DNA of 64,000 nucleotides, taken from positions 21,455,180-21,519,179 of the forward strand of contig NC_079419.1 in NCBI RefSeq assembly GCF_026213295.1, written 5' to 3'. Source of the DNA: Gadus chalcogrammus. Taxonomy: Eukaryota > Chordata > Actinopteri > Gadiformes > Gadidae. The notes below the pieces were generated by a model. The model ran no database searches. It worked only from the letters and a program-made list of their open reading frames with translations, and was not told the DNA's origin. Shown here in pieces: positions 49,550 to 58,690 of this stretch. A program made the position numbers and the translations under genes. Position 1 is the stretch's first letter. Every line of letters begins with the position of its first letter.

Positions 49550-52500
49550 ATGTCCCGAAATGGCGAAGAGCACACAATTGCAGATGTACATTTCCCAGAC
49601 ATGGAGTCACACGCACCTGACAAGACAGAGTGTGTGCACGAGCACAGCTCAACCGTGCAGCCACAAGCGACTGAAGGCATCATAGTGGACAACCCCGCTT
49701 CCTCAGAAGAGCCACCATTAGGCCAAAGAGTCCGCAGAATGACGGAAAAGGGTCAAGAACAGCATGATGAGCAAGTAATAAAGGTTGCACATCGGTTCAG
49801 TGTGTGCTATGAGAAGTGGAAGGATGCCACTAAAGAAGCCAAGCAAGCGCTGAGTGGAAAGTGCTCAGACGACCTGCTAGATGGACAAATTACTAAAGTA
49901 TGCAATACCTCTAGGAGTCTAAATGACGTTCATGACGATTGGAAACGCCTTGAGGTTCCTGACCTTAACACACGTCGCAAAATCGACACCTGTGAAACAG
50001 TAACAAAGAAGATGGTTAAGGATGCAATGGACCTTATAGATGCAAGGGAGGAAGCTACATCCCATAGGCATACTACAAGTCAAAGACATGAAGAACATCG
50101 AGTCATTGAAGAGGTAATGTCTGTAGCCTCAGGAAGGACAGGCACTAGCTCTCGCCACACTAAGTGCTCCTCTGCAAGCAGGAAGAGTGCAGCTGCTGAG
50201 GTTGCTGCCAACAAAGCCACCTTAGAAGTACAGCTGGAGCAAGAGCATTATATTAAAGAGCTTCAGAGACTGGAAGTTGAAGCCGCTCAGCTAAAAGCCA
50301 AACAAGAGGCTGAAAATGCAGAGAGACAAAGAGTGCTAGAAGCCAAGCGCAGAGAACTAGATCGATTGGAGACTATTAAGAAGCTAAAGGCTGCTGAGGC
50401 ACGACAGCAAGTATATGACCAGAGTATACATTCATGTCCGGCAACTAAGGGCGACGGCTCAGATGAAGAAATAAATGTTCTTCTCCATCGTGTCTCTGTG
50501 AAGAAAGAAGAAGTCAAGCCTCAAACTAGCCCACTGCGGCACCATTCTACACCACCAGCTGTAGCACAAGCAAGGCAAGAAAACAAATATGAAGATGGCA
50601 CAACAGCTCTCGTCAAAGCGCTCGCAGAAGCCATCAGTGCGAGTCGCATTCCTCTACCTGAACCTACAGTGTTCAGTGGTGACCCACTCCGATTCAACGA
50701 CTGGAAAGTGTCCTTTCAGACGCTCGTTGACAGGAAGAACATACCAGCTGAAGAGAAGATATATTATCTACGCAAGTATGTGGGTGGATCTGCTAAAAGG
50801 GCCATAGAGAGCTACTTTTTACTTGGCACAGAGCCAGCATATTATGCAGCATGGGACATCCTAGAAGAGCGATACGGCAATCCATTCCTCATCGCCAAGG
50901 CCTTCAGAGAGAAGCTCGACGCTTGGCCCAAGATAAGCTCCAAAGGCAGTATGGAACTTCAAGAACTCGCCGACTTCCTGCGCTGCTGTGAGGCAGCCAT
51001 GTCTCAGATCAGAGGTCTTGAAATACTTAATGATTGCAACGAGAACCAGAAAATTCTCTCTAAACTCCCAGACTGGGTGACTTCAAGGTGGAATAGGAAA
51101 GTCATAGAAGCAGAAGAAGACACTCACATGTTCCCGAGCTTCAGCCAGTTTGTCAAGTTTCTCACACGTGAAGCTAAAATCGCTTGCAGCCCAATAACAT
51201 CTCTTCATGCTCTTAAGCCAAGTGAAAGGATTCCAGACAAGTGTGTAAAGAGCGGAGGTCCTGGAACAAAGGTGTTAGCAACCACCTCAGATGAGAAAGC
51301 CGTCGTCACAAGCTGTGTCTTCTGTGAGAAGGCAGGACACAGTCTACAAAGGTGTTACAAGTTTATGCAAGGGACAATCTTGGAGCGAATCAAGTTTGTT
51401 CAAGAAAATAAATTGTGTTTTGGCTGTCTCAAATTTGGCCACCGATCTAGAGATTGTAGAGAAAGAGACAGCTGCGACACCTGTGAGAGAAGACACCCAA
51501 CTTGTCTTCATGACGATCACACCAAGGAAGAAAGGATGTCTACAAGATCTGACAGAGCAAGGTACAGTGACAAAGACAAAGAAGAGTACAAAGAAAGGAA
51601 GAATGAACAGTCACAAGACCAGTCAGAGAGACCATCACGTGAGGCGACGGCACTTAGAGTCATCCAGAATGTTGGAGACACGCATACCTCCACAATAATT
51701 CCAGTGTGGGTGTCATCTACAAGTGTACCAAGTCGTGAAGTTCTGGTGTACGCACTCCTTGATACACAAAGTGACACAACCTTTATCCTCGACGAGACAG
51801 CGAAGGCTCTCAATGCTAGGAGTGAACCAGTTCAGCTAAACCTCTCCACGTTGGCTTCAAGAAACACAATCGTGTCCTGTCGGAAGCTAGCTGGTCTACA
51901 AGTTAGAGGTTTTTATTCAGACAAGATAATCACTCTTCCAGTGACTTACTCAAGAGAGTTTATCCCTGCAAACAGAGACCATATTCCCACACCAGATACG
52001 GCGAAAGCATGGCCTCATCTTGAACACATTGCAGATGAGATCGCTCCTCAGCAAAGCTGTGATGTCGGCCTGTTAATTGGCTACAACTGTGCCCAAGCCC
52101 TCGTTCCAAGACAAGTGGTGCCTGGTGAGGAACACCAGCCGTTTGCACAAAAGACAGACTTGGGCTGGAGTGTAGTGGGATATGGCAACCCGTGTCTCAA
52201 CTATGGAGATGCAATTGGAATAAGTCACCAAGTCATGGTGAAGCAAGTGATGCCAGGTCTACCGTCCTCTTCAGACCTCACAAAGGAAGTGCACTATGTC
52301 TGTAGGACACAGATCAAAGAAGTTCTCTTACCTGCAGATGTCATCAAGATGCTGGAGTCTGACTTCGTTGAAAGAGAGTCGGAAACCAGCCCCATCTCTC
52401 AAGAAGATCTAAGGTTCCTGTCAAAAATGGAAAAGAGCATCAAGTTAAAGAGCGACGGTCATTACGAAATGCCGCTGCCATTCAAGAAAGAAAGACCTAA

Positions 52501-53098
52501 CTTACCTGATAATAAGATCTGTGCTATCCATCGTCTCAGGTGCCTAGAAAGAAGGCTGAGAAGAAACGACCAGTACTACAAAGACTACAAGACCTTCATG
52601 GATGAGACCATAAGACGCGGAGATGCAGAAAGGGTCCCGGAGGAAGACATCCACAAAGCTCCTGCTTGGTACATTCCGCATCATGGGGTGTATCATCCAC
52701 AAAAGCCTGGGAAGATACGTGTTGTCTTCGATTGCTCCGCCAAGTACCAAGGAACGTCCTTGAACGACCACCTCCTGACGGGTCCTGAGTTGACAAACAC
52801 CTTGGTGGGAGTTCTGTATCGCTTCCGAAGAGGTCCTGTGGCAATCATGTGTGACATCGAACGCATGTTTCACCAGTTCCATGTTAAGGCAGAAGACCAA
52901 GATTACCTGCGGTTCCTTTGGTGGGACAATGGAGATCTCGAAAGCCAACCTTCCATCTATCGGATGAAAGTCCACTTGTTTGGTGCAGCATCGTCACCTG
53001 GCTGTGCCAACTATGGGCTGAAGCATGTCGCTGCTGAAGGACAAGGAAACTTTAGTGACGACACTAAAGTTCATTCAACGGAACTTCTACGTGGATGA
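49550..53098 (+). CDS. BEL/Pao Gag, protease and first part of reverse transcriptase
   Basis: The frame is open from before 49523. I take the first in-frame ATG, 49550 (MSRNGEE), as the likely start. Residues about 1-580 are Gag, with a Glu/Arg-rich coiled-coil stretch near 230-290. Two zinc knuckles follow (CVFCEKAGHSLQRC and CFGCLKFGHRSRDC, about residues 585-640) and a third Cys/His cluster. The aspartic protease carries LLDTQSD near residue 732. A linker leads into the reverse transcriptase N-terminal half, with WYIPHHGVYHPQKPGKIRVV and the first catalytic Asp region (IMCDIERMFHQF). The frame stops at 53098 because of a one-base-type shift, so it lacks the active-site motif. The whole lies between the LTRs. 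Confidence 0.9.
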   Translation: MSRNGEEHTIADVHFPDMESHAPDKTECVHEHSSTVQPQATEGIIVDNPASSEEPPLGQRVRRMTEKGQEQHDEQVIKVAHRFSVCYEKWKDATKEAKQALSGKCSDDLLDGQITKVCNTSRSLNDVHDDWKRLEVPDLNTRRKIDTCETVTKKMVKDAMDLIDAREEATSHRHTTSQRHEEHRVIEEVMSVASGRTGTSSRHTKCSSASRKSAAAEVAANKATLEVQLEQEHYIKELQRLEVEAAQLKAKQEAENAERQRVLEAKRRELDRLETIKKLKAAEARQQVYDQSIHSCPATKGDGSDEEINVLLHRVSVKKEEVKPQTSPLRHHSTPPAVAQARQENKYEDGTTALVKALAEAISASRIPLPEPTVFSGDPLRFNDWKVSFQTLVDRKNIPAEEKIYYLRKYVGGSAKRAIESYFLLGTEPAYYAAWDILEERYGNPFLIAKAFREKLDAWPKISSKGSMELQELADFLRCCEAAMSQIRGLEILNDCNENQKILSKLPDWVTSRWNRKVIEAEEDTHMFPSFSQFVKFLTREAKIACSPITSLHALKPSERIPDKCVKSGGPGTKVLATTSDEKAVVTSCVFCEKAGHSLQRCYKFMQGTILERIKFVQENKLCFGCLKFGHRSRDCRERDSCDTCERRHPTCLHDDHTKEERMSTRSDRARYSDKDKEEYKERKNEQSQDQSERPSREATALRVIQNVGDTHTSTIIPVWVSSTSVPSREVLVYALLDTQSDTTFILDETAKALNARSEPVQLNLSTLASRNTIVSCRKLAGLQVRGFYSDKIITLPVTYSREFIPANRDHIPTPDTAKAWPHLEHIADEIAPQQSCDVGLLIGYNCAQALVPRQVVPGEEHQPFAQKTDLGWSVVGYGNPCLNYGDAIGISHQVMVKQVMPGLPSSSDLTKEVHYVCRTQIKEVLLPADVIKMLESDFVERESETSPISQEDLRFLSKMEKSIKLKSDGHYEMPLPFKKERPNLPDNKICAIHRLRCLERRLRRNDQYYKDYKTFMDETIRRGDAERVPEEDIHKAPAWYIPHHGVYHPQKPGKIRVVFDCSAKYQGTSLNDHLLTGPELTNTLVGVLYRFRRGPVAIMCDIERMFHQFHVKAEDQDYLRFLWWDNGDLESQPSIYRMKVHLFGAASSPGCANYGLKHVAAEGQGNFSDDTKVHSTELLRG

Positions 53099-55691
53099 TG
53101 GATTGTCAAGTGTAGCATCCGAAGACCAAGCGATCCAACTGGTGAAAGAAGCAAGAGAACTTTGCAGCACAGGCAAACTCCGGCTGCATAAGTTTATCTC
53201 TAACAGCAAGAAGGTCCTAGACGCAATCCCAAAAGAAGAATGTGCTGCAGCTGCCAAAGACAAGGACATGGCACTGGGTGAACTGCACATGGAAAGAGCA
53301 CTCGGTGTGCAGTGGTGCGTGGATTCTGATGAGTTCCAGTTCAGAGTAATCGTCAAGGAGAATCCACTTACTCGAAGAGGAGTCCTGTCCACAGTCGCTT
53401 CAGTCTACGACCCTCTTGGATTTGTGGCACCGTTCATCTTGTTGGGAAAGCAGATCCTGCAGCAGATGTGTCGTGACAAGCTCAGTTGGGATGACACCTT
53501 ACCTGATGACCTACGACCTCTGTGGGAAAGCTGGCTTCAAGACCTGCGAAATCTAGCCGAGGTGAAGATTCCAAGATGCTACGTTCCATCAAGCTTCAAG
53601 GTCCAACACTACGAACTCCACCATTTCGCCGATGCCAGTGAGTCAGGCTATGGAGAGTGCTCGTACCTCAGAGCAGTGAGTACGTCAAGTGAAGTCCACT
53701 GTTCCTTTGTAATGGGAAAGTCGAGAGTCGCTCCTACTAAGGTCACAACCATACCAAGACTCGAGCTGTCAGCAGCAGTGGTAGCTGTCCGCACCAGTGA
53801 CATGCTCAAGAAAGAACTGGAAATAGAATGCCTACAAGAAGTCTTCTGGACTGATTCAAGAGTGGTCCTTGGTTACATCAATAATGAAGCCAGAAGATTT
53901 CACGTGTTTGTGGCAAATCGTGTGGAACGCATCAAGCAAAGCACAGAGTCTACACAATGGAAGTATGTGGCTTCAGAAGATAATCCAGCAGACTACGCCT
54001 CAAGAGGTCTCACAGCAGAGCAACTGGTATCCTCTAACTGGTTCACAGGCCCAGACTTTCTTTGGCAGAAGGAGTTACCAAGTGGAGATGTCAAGGTGGG
54101 AGAGATCACATATGACGATCCTGAGCTTAAGAAGGTCCAGGTTCTCGACACCCAGGCGAAAGAAGTCAAGTCGCTGCTAGATCGCCTACACAAGTTTTCA
54201 GACTGGTCCAAAATGGTGAAAGCTATCGCCAGACTCCAGCGCCATGTGAAAGAAATTAAAGGGCTTCAGCCAAAGTCCTGTGAAGCCTGCAGTTTGGAGG
54301 AAAGGAGAGAAGCGGAGTTGACAATAATCAAGATGGTTCAAGAAGCAACCTTCTCACAAGATATACAGTTACTCCAAAGTGACAAGGAGACGCCAGTCAA
54401 GGGCAAAGCCAATAAGTTGCACCGGTTAAGTCCATTCCTGGATGACCAAGGTGTCCTCAGAGTTGGAGGCCGCTTAACTCATGCTGCCCTACATCCACAG
54501 GTGAAGCATCCAGCGGTCCTTCCAAAGGACAGTCATGTGTCAAATTTACTTGTCAAGCACTATCATGAAAGAGTGTACCATCAAGGACGAGGAATGACCA
54601 TGAATGCGCTCCGATCTAATGGCATATGGATACTGGGCTGCAGCAAGGCTGTATCATCCCATATCTACAAGTGCACTAAGTGCAGGAAGTTCAGAAGATG
54701 CACTGAACAGCAGAAAATGTCAGACCTTCCAGAGGACAGAATGGAAACAGCTCCTCCATTCACCTACTGCGGTATGGACTGTTTTGGACCATTTTACGTA
54801 AAGGAAGGAAGGAAAGAGCTAAAGCGTTATGGATTGTTACTTACCTGCATGTGTTCCAGAGCGGTTCACGTTGAGATGCTTGACGATATGACCACAGATG
54901 CCTTCATTAACGCATTGCGTTCATTCATCGCCATTCGTGGAAAGGTACGTCAGATAAGAAGTGATCAAGGAACAAACTTCGTCGGAGCAAGACGAGAGTT
55001 TGCTGAAGCATTGAAAGAAATGGATCAGGAAGAGCTCAAGCAGCTTGGATGTGAGTTCATCGTGAACACCCCAGCTTCAAGTCATATGGGTGGCGTCTGG
55101 GAAAGACAAATTCGCACCATAAGAAGTGTCTTGACGTCCATTCTAGAACAGTCAGCTACGCAGCTTGACTGCTCCTCTCTAAGAACGTTCCTGTATGAAG
55201 TCATGGCAATAGTGAACAGTAGACCTCTGAGCACTGATTGTCTAAATGATTCATCCAGTCCAGAGCCCCTGACACCAAACCACATTTTGACCATGAAGTC
55301 CACGATACTCGCTCCACCTCCTGGGAAGTTCGTCAAGGAAGATCTATACCTACGCAAGAGATGGCGTCGAGTTCAATTCTTATCCAACCACTTTTGGACA
55401 AGATGGAAGAAGGAGTACCTCCTGAGCCTCCAACAGAGACAGAAGTGGACCAAAGATCGCAGGAATGCAAAGGTCGGCAATGTTGTACTCCTGCAAGATG
55501 ATACTACACCACGTAACCAGTGGAGGATGGCAAAGGTTATCGAAGTGTACCCAGGAAAGGATGGGAAGGTGCGAAGACTCAAGTTGCTCATCAGCGACTC
55601 AACCCTTGATGAGAAAGGAAAGCGTATCTCCAAACCTGTCCACCTGGAAAGGCCCATCCATAAGACGGTGACGCTGATGGAAGCAGACTGA
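53025..55691 (+). CDS. BEL/Pao rest of reverse transcriptase, RNase H and integrase
   Basis: This is open in a different frame from the upstream Gag-protease frame and overlaps its end. It starts within the reverse transcriptase, with the YVDD active-site motif near 53087. Then come an RNase H-like domain with HFADASESGYGE (about 53620), the integrase zinc-binding region (H...H...CTKCRKF, about 54560-54690) and the DDE core, with the Asp of GMDCFGPF at 54770, the Asp of RSDQGTNF at 54958 and the Glu of GGVWERQ at about 55100. A C-terminal domain contains RRVQFLSNHFWTRWKKEYL. It normally continues from Gag-protease as one polyprotein. The ATG at 53025 is probably not a real start. Confidence 0.9.
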   Translation: MSLLKDKETLVTTLKFIQRNFYVDDGLSSVASEDQAIQLVKEARELCSTGKLRLHKFISNSKKVLDAIPKEECAAAAKDKDMALGELHMERALGVQWCVDSDEFQFRVIVKENPLTRRGVLSTVASVYDPLGFVAPFILLGKQILQQMCRDKLSWDDTLPDDLRPLWESWLQDLRNLAEVKIPRCYVPSSFKVQHYELHHFADASESGYGECSYLRAVSTSSEVHCSFVMGKSRVAPTKVTTIPRLELSAAVVAVRTSDMLKKELEIECLQEVFWTDSRVVLGYINNEARRFHVFVANRVERIKQSTESTQWKYVASEDNPADYASRGLTAEQLVSSNWFTGPDFLWQKELPSGDVKVGEITYDDPELKKVQVLDTQAKEVKSLLDRLHKFSDWSKMVKAIARLQRHVKEIKGLQPKSCEACSLEERREAELTIIKMVQEATFSQDIQLLQSDKETPVKGKANKLHRLSPFLDDQGVLRVGGRLTHAALHPQVKHPAVLPKDSHVSNLLVKHYHERVYHQGRGMTMNALRSNGIWILGCSKAVSSHIYKCTKCRKFRRCTEQQKMSDLPEDRMETAPPFTYCGMDCFGPFYVKEGRKELKRYGLLLTCMCSRAVHVEMLDDMTTDAFINALRSFIAIRGKVRQIRSDQGTNFVGARREFAEALKEMDQEELKQLGCEFIVNTPASSHMGGVWERQIRTIRSVLTSILEQSATQLDCSSLRTFLYEVMAIVNSRPLSTDCLNDSSSPEPLTPNHILTMKSTILAPPPGKFVKEDLYLRKRWRRVQFLSNHFWTRWKKEYLLSLQQRQKWTKDRRNAKVGNVVLLQDDTTPRNQWRMAKVIEVYPGKDGKVRRLKLLISDSTLDEKGKRISKPVHLERPIHKTVTLMEAD

Positions 55692-55883
55692 AGACTCCGA
55701 CCTCTCTCTTTCTTTTCCTCCCCTCTCTCTCTCTATCTGTCTCACTACAGGTGCAGTCATGGTGATCGTTCTCTGGGGAAGCCAAGGACTGAAGTTTAGT
55801 TTTTTTGTTTATCCTTTCTACGCAGTATGTTGTCTCTCAATAGTTGAAGAAAATCATATACATGTGATATGTTTTGGTGGGAG

Positions 55884-56520
55884 TGTAACTGCCTCTGTGT
55901 CAGTCAGCGCGGTATTTCTGAGTTATTTATTTTGGTAGGAACCAAAGTTCTCTAAGGCGGAACCTTTGTTTTTGTATCGCCCGTTTCCGTCAGGACATAC
56001 TTTAGCGTAACACTCATCAAAAAAAGTCAGCTGATTTAGTACATGTTTTTCAGTGCTGATGCATCTGCAAAATAGCTCTTAGCATCAAGATAAACAATCC
56101 TACAGAGTAATGCCAAGCTACACAACTTTCCTCTTGCAATGCAGCTACTAAGGTATGTTTTGCTGACGTTTTTTGTGTGTGTTTTCTGTTCTTGTTTGTA
56201 TTAAATTGTTTTTATACAGCTAAGGGCTAACACCGTTAAGGGCTAACACATGTTGGGCTTAGTTAGATTGGTCTTTGTGTTTTGTTGTATTATATGTAAC
56301 CAAAGTGTATTGTGTATACAGTAGCCTAATTGAAAGTGACGACATTACCAGGACAATGTTGGGATATTACTGTATGGCTTGTTATTATTTTGACTAGTGA
56401 TTATTGTATTTGTGTATTATGTTTTTTGATTACAGTTTTCACGGTCTGGATGAACCAAATAAATCCTGCCAGTAAACAAAAAGGAAACTCGTTGCTGTCG
56501 TTTGTACTGAGGGAATTATA
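55884..56520 (+). repeat. 3' LTR of the BEL/Pao element
   Basis: 637 bp, the same length as the 5' LTR and differing at two positions by eye. It is followed directly by the ctatg target duplication and the resumed transposase frame. Confidence 0.95.
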
Positions 56521-57560
56521 CTATGGGTTTACAAAAATACTACAGCCATTGTTAGACGACATTAAATATCTGGAAAGTCATGGTATTGCAGTTGACATCA
56601 AAGCATTTGCAACGCATTTGCTTTATGGTACCATTTGCCTTTTGACAGCTGACAACCTTGCGTGTCATTCCCTTTGTGGGTATTTGGAGTTTTTCAGCTA
56701 ATGTGTTTTGTCACTTCTGCTTAGCTGACAAAGAAAAAGTTCAACATGTTTTTGAAGAAGATGAGTTTGAAAAGCGTACTAAAGACAATTATCAACAACA
56801 TGTTATGCTGAACAATTCCACTATCACAGGCATCAAGCAGGACTCTTGTTTGAATACACTTAAATACTTCCATGTAACAGAGGGTGTTTGTGTAGACATA
56901 ATGCATGATGTATTAGAAGGTGTTGCTCCTTTGGAAGTAAAGCTGTTGCTGCGACAGTTAATATATGAAGATAATCTGTTTACATTGGAGCAGCTAAACA
57001 ATAGAATATCAAGCTTTGATTATGGTTACATGAATGAAAAGAACAAGCCATCTGTGATTTTGAATCTTAGAACAAATGAAAATGCTGTCAGGCAAACAGC
57101 CAGCCAAATGTGGTGTCTCTTACTCTTTTTGCCACTAATGATAGGAGACCTAGTAAGTAGGCAGAGTTCACATTGGAAACTGTTCCTTCTTCTGAGAGAA
57201 ATATGCAGTATAATATTTGCACCTGTAGTCACAAACGGACTGGGTGTGTTTTTGAAGCAGTTGGTTATAGACCATCACAACATGTTTAAGACACTCTACA
57301 CTGTAAACCCGAACTTGTTGGTTCAACTTAAAAATACTTGTTTCCATGCTGCCTTGAAATTGTATGTCAAGACAACTAAGACAATAAGTTAACATAAATA
57401 GATATTGCTATTTGACTCAACTCCATCTTCAGTCCATATTACTTGAAACCGTTAGGTGACATAACTTAACCTTGAGTCCATACTACATAAATTTAATAGT
57501 TGATTAAACTTAATTAGCATTATAAGTAACATACATTTTTTTGTTGATGCAACTACAAAA

Positions 57561-57905
57561 CTAGTGAGTTGTACTTACATTTATGAACTGATTGAATATA
57601 AACCGCCATCAAGATTACTTAAATGTATAAGTTGATTTAACTGATATACTAGTGAGTTGTACTTACATTTATGAACTGATTGAATATAAACCGCAATCAA
57701 GATTACTTAAATGTACAAGTTGATTTAACTGATATACTAGTGAGGTGTACTTACATTTATTAACTGATTGAATATAAACCGCAATCAAGATTACTTAAAT
57801 GTACAAGTTCATTTAACTGATATACTAGTGAGGTGTACTTACATTTATTAACTGATTGAATATAAACCACAATCAAGATTACTTAAATGTATAAGTTGAT
57901 TTAAA
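57561..57905. repeat. 88-bp tandem repeat, four copies
   Basis: Units starting ctagtgag begin at 57561, 57649, 57737 and 57825, exactly 88 bp apart. They contain tgtacttacatttat and aagattacttaaatgta. The array lies in the space between the two convergent gene pairs. Confidence 0.9.
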
Positions 57906-58309
57906 TGATGAATCCTTGCTCAGGATTTTTCTCAAAAGAATGACCATCCTTTACACCAGAGATTTTGGCAGTCACTGATCAACAGTTTTATTGTATTATT
58001 TTTTTGCAACAAAACGCAACAAAGAGGGATATTGATGAGCGATTATCCCACACAAACTGACACTTTCAGGAACACTCAGTAATTAGCTCAACTTCACCTC
58101 AAAAACAAGTGAAAATGTGACAAAGTATGAACTTCACATCTGAATCAGTTGAAAATCGAACAAAGTTTCAACTTCACACTTGAAGTGGATACTTCACCTC
58201 TCAAAATAAATGTCATGCACCGTTTTCAAAATGTACCGTAAACAAAGATAAGGTTGATGGACGCCCACTGAATACAAATAGTTTAGAAATTTTTCGCTCT
58301 ATCTCTATC
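57906..58309. other. Intergenic sequence between the convergent gene pairs
   Basis: No gene is recognised. The motif aacttcac recurs several times at 58088-58200, a weak low-copy repeat. Confidence 0.35.
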
Positions 58310-58540
58310 TCCTGCTACCTCTATCCTTCTTTCTCTTGCTACCTCTCTTTAGCTACCTACCTCTCTCCAGCTACCTACCTCTCCCTCTACCTACCTCCCT
58401 CTACCTACCTCTCTCCAGCTACCTACCTCCCTCTACCTACCTCTCTCCAGCTACCTACCTCCCTCTACCTACCTCTCTCCAGCTACCTACCTCTCTCCAG
58501 CTACCTACATCTCTCGCTACCTCTCTCTCTCTCTCTCTAT
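58310..58540. repeat. Pyrimidine-rich minisatellite
   Basis: Repeats of ctacctacctctctccag and shorter ctacctacctcc units make an almost pure polypyrimidine + strand. It lies 150 bp beyond the stop codon of the - strand SAMD3-like gene. Confidence 0.85.
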
Positions 58541-58690
58541 AAAATCTTCTCAAAAAGCAGTAAAATGTTAAAACTTGTAAATTGTTGAATGCTAGCTAAA
58601 ATTACAAATAGTGTAAAACGTAAACGGAACAATGTGCATTTAGAACAAATGCATCAAAACTAACAACAATGTAAAAAGCAGCTTTTAAGC

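Larger units (their letters stand above)
48846..56520 (+). mobile_element. Full-length young BEL/Pao LTR retrotransposon
   Basis: The element is 7,675 bp, with two 637-bp LTRs and a 5-bp target duplication ctatg at 48841-48845 and 56521-56525. By eye the LTRs differ at only two positions. The interior encodes Gag with zinc knuckles, an aspartic protease, reverse transcriptase, RNase H and integrase, the BEL/Pao order. It is inserted in the transposase-like gene in the same orientation. The polyprotein is open apart from one frame change just before the reverse transcriptase active site. BEL/Pao elements are the family Belpaoviridae in virus taxonomy; nothing suggests an envelope gene. Confidence 0.95.
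47990..57392 (+). pseudogene. C2H2-finger DDE transposase relative, interrupted by BEL/Pao
   Basis: The first part, 47990-48845, opens MYVCPRCKRV and contains two C2H2-like fingers (CPRCK...HLRTFH and CCQNNC...HLKKDH) within its first ~65 residues. The second part resumes at 56521, with TKILQPLLDDIKYLESHGI, SADNLACHSL-type residues, CRFC-like FCHFCLADKE, a DIMHDVLEGV motif and HHNMFKTLY. The order matches the - strand ORF at 61913-64000. CACTA/EnSpm-type transposases have a similar MHD...LG motif, so a DDE transposase is likely, but the exact superfamily is open. Defects: the BEL/Pao insertion, a frame change at about 56690-56700, loss of the segment equivalent to YIDDFEVCNPLG, and loss of everything after HHNMF, including the conserved EAKH region. 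Confidence 0.65.

Noticed and set aside
56330..56701. Open frame starting in the 3' LTR of the BEL/Pao element
   Set aside because: The first part is LTR sequence read by chance. Only the residues after 56521 belong to the interrupted transposase.
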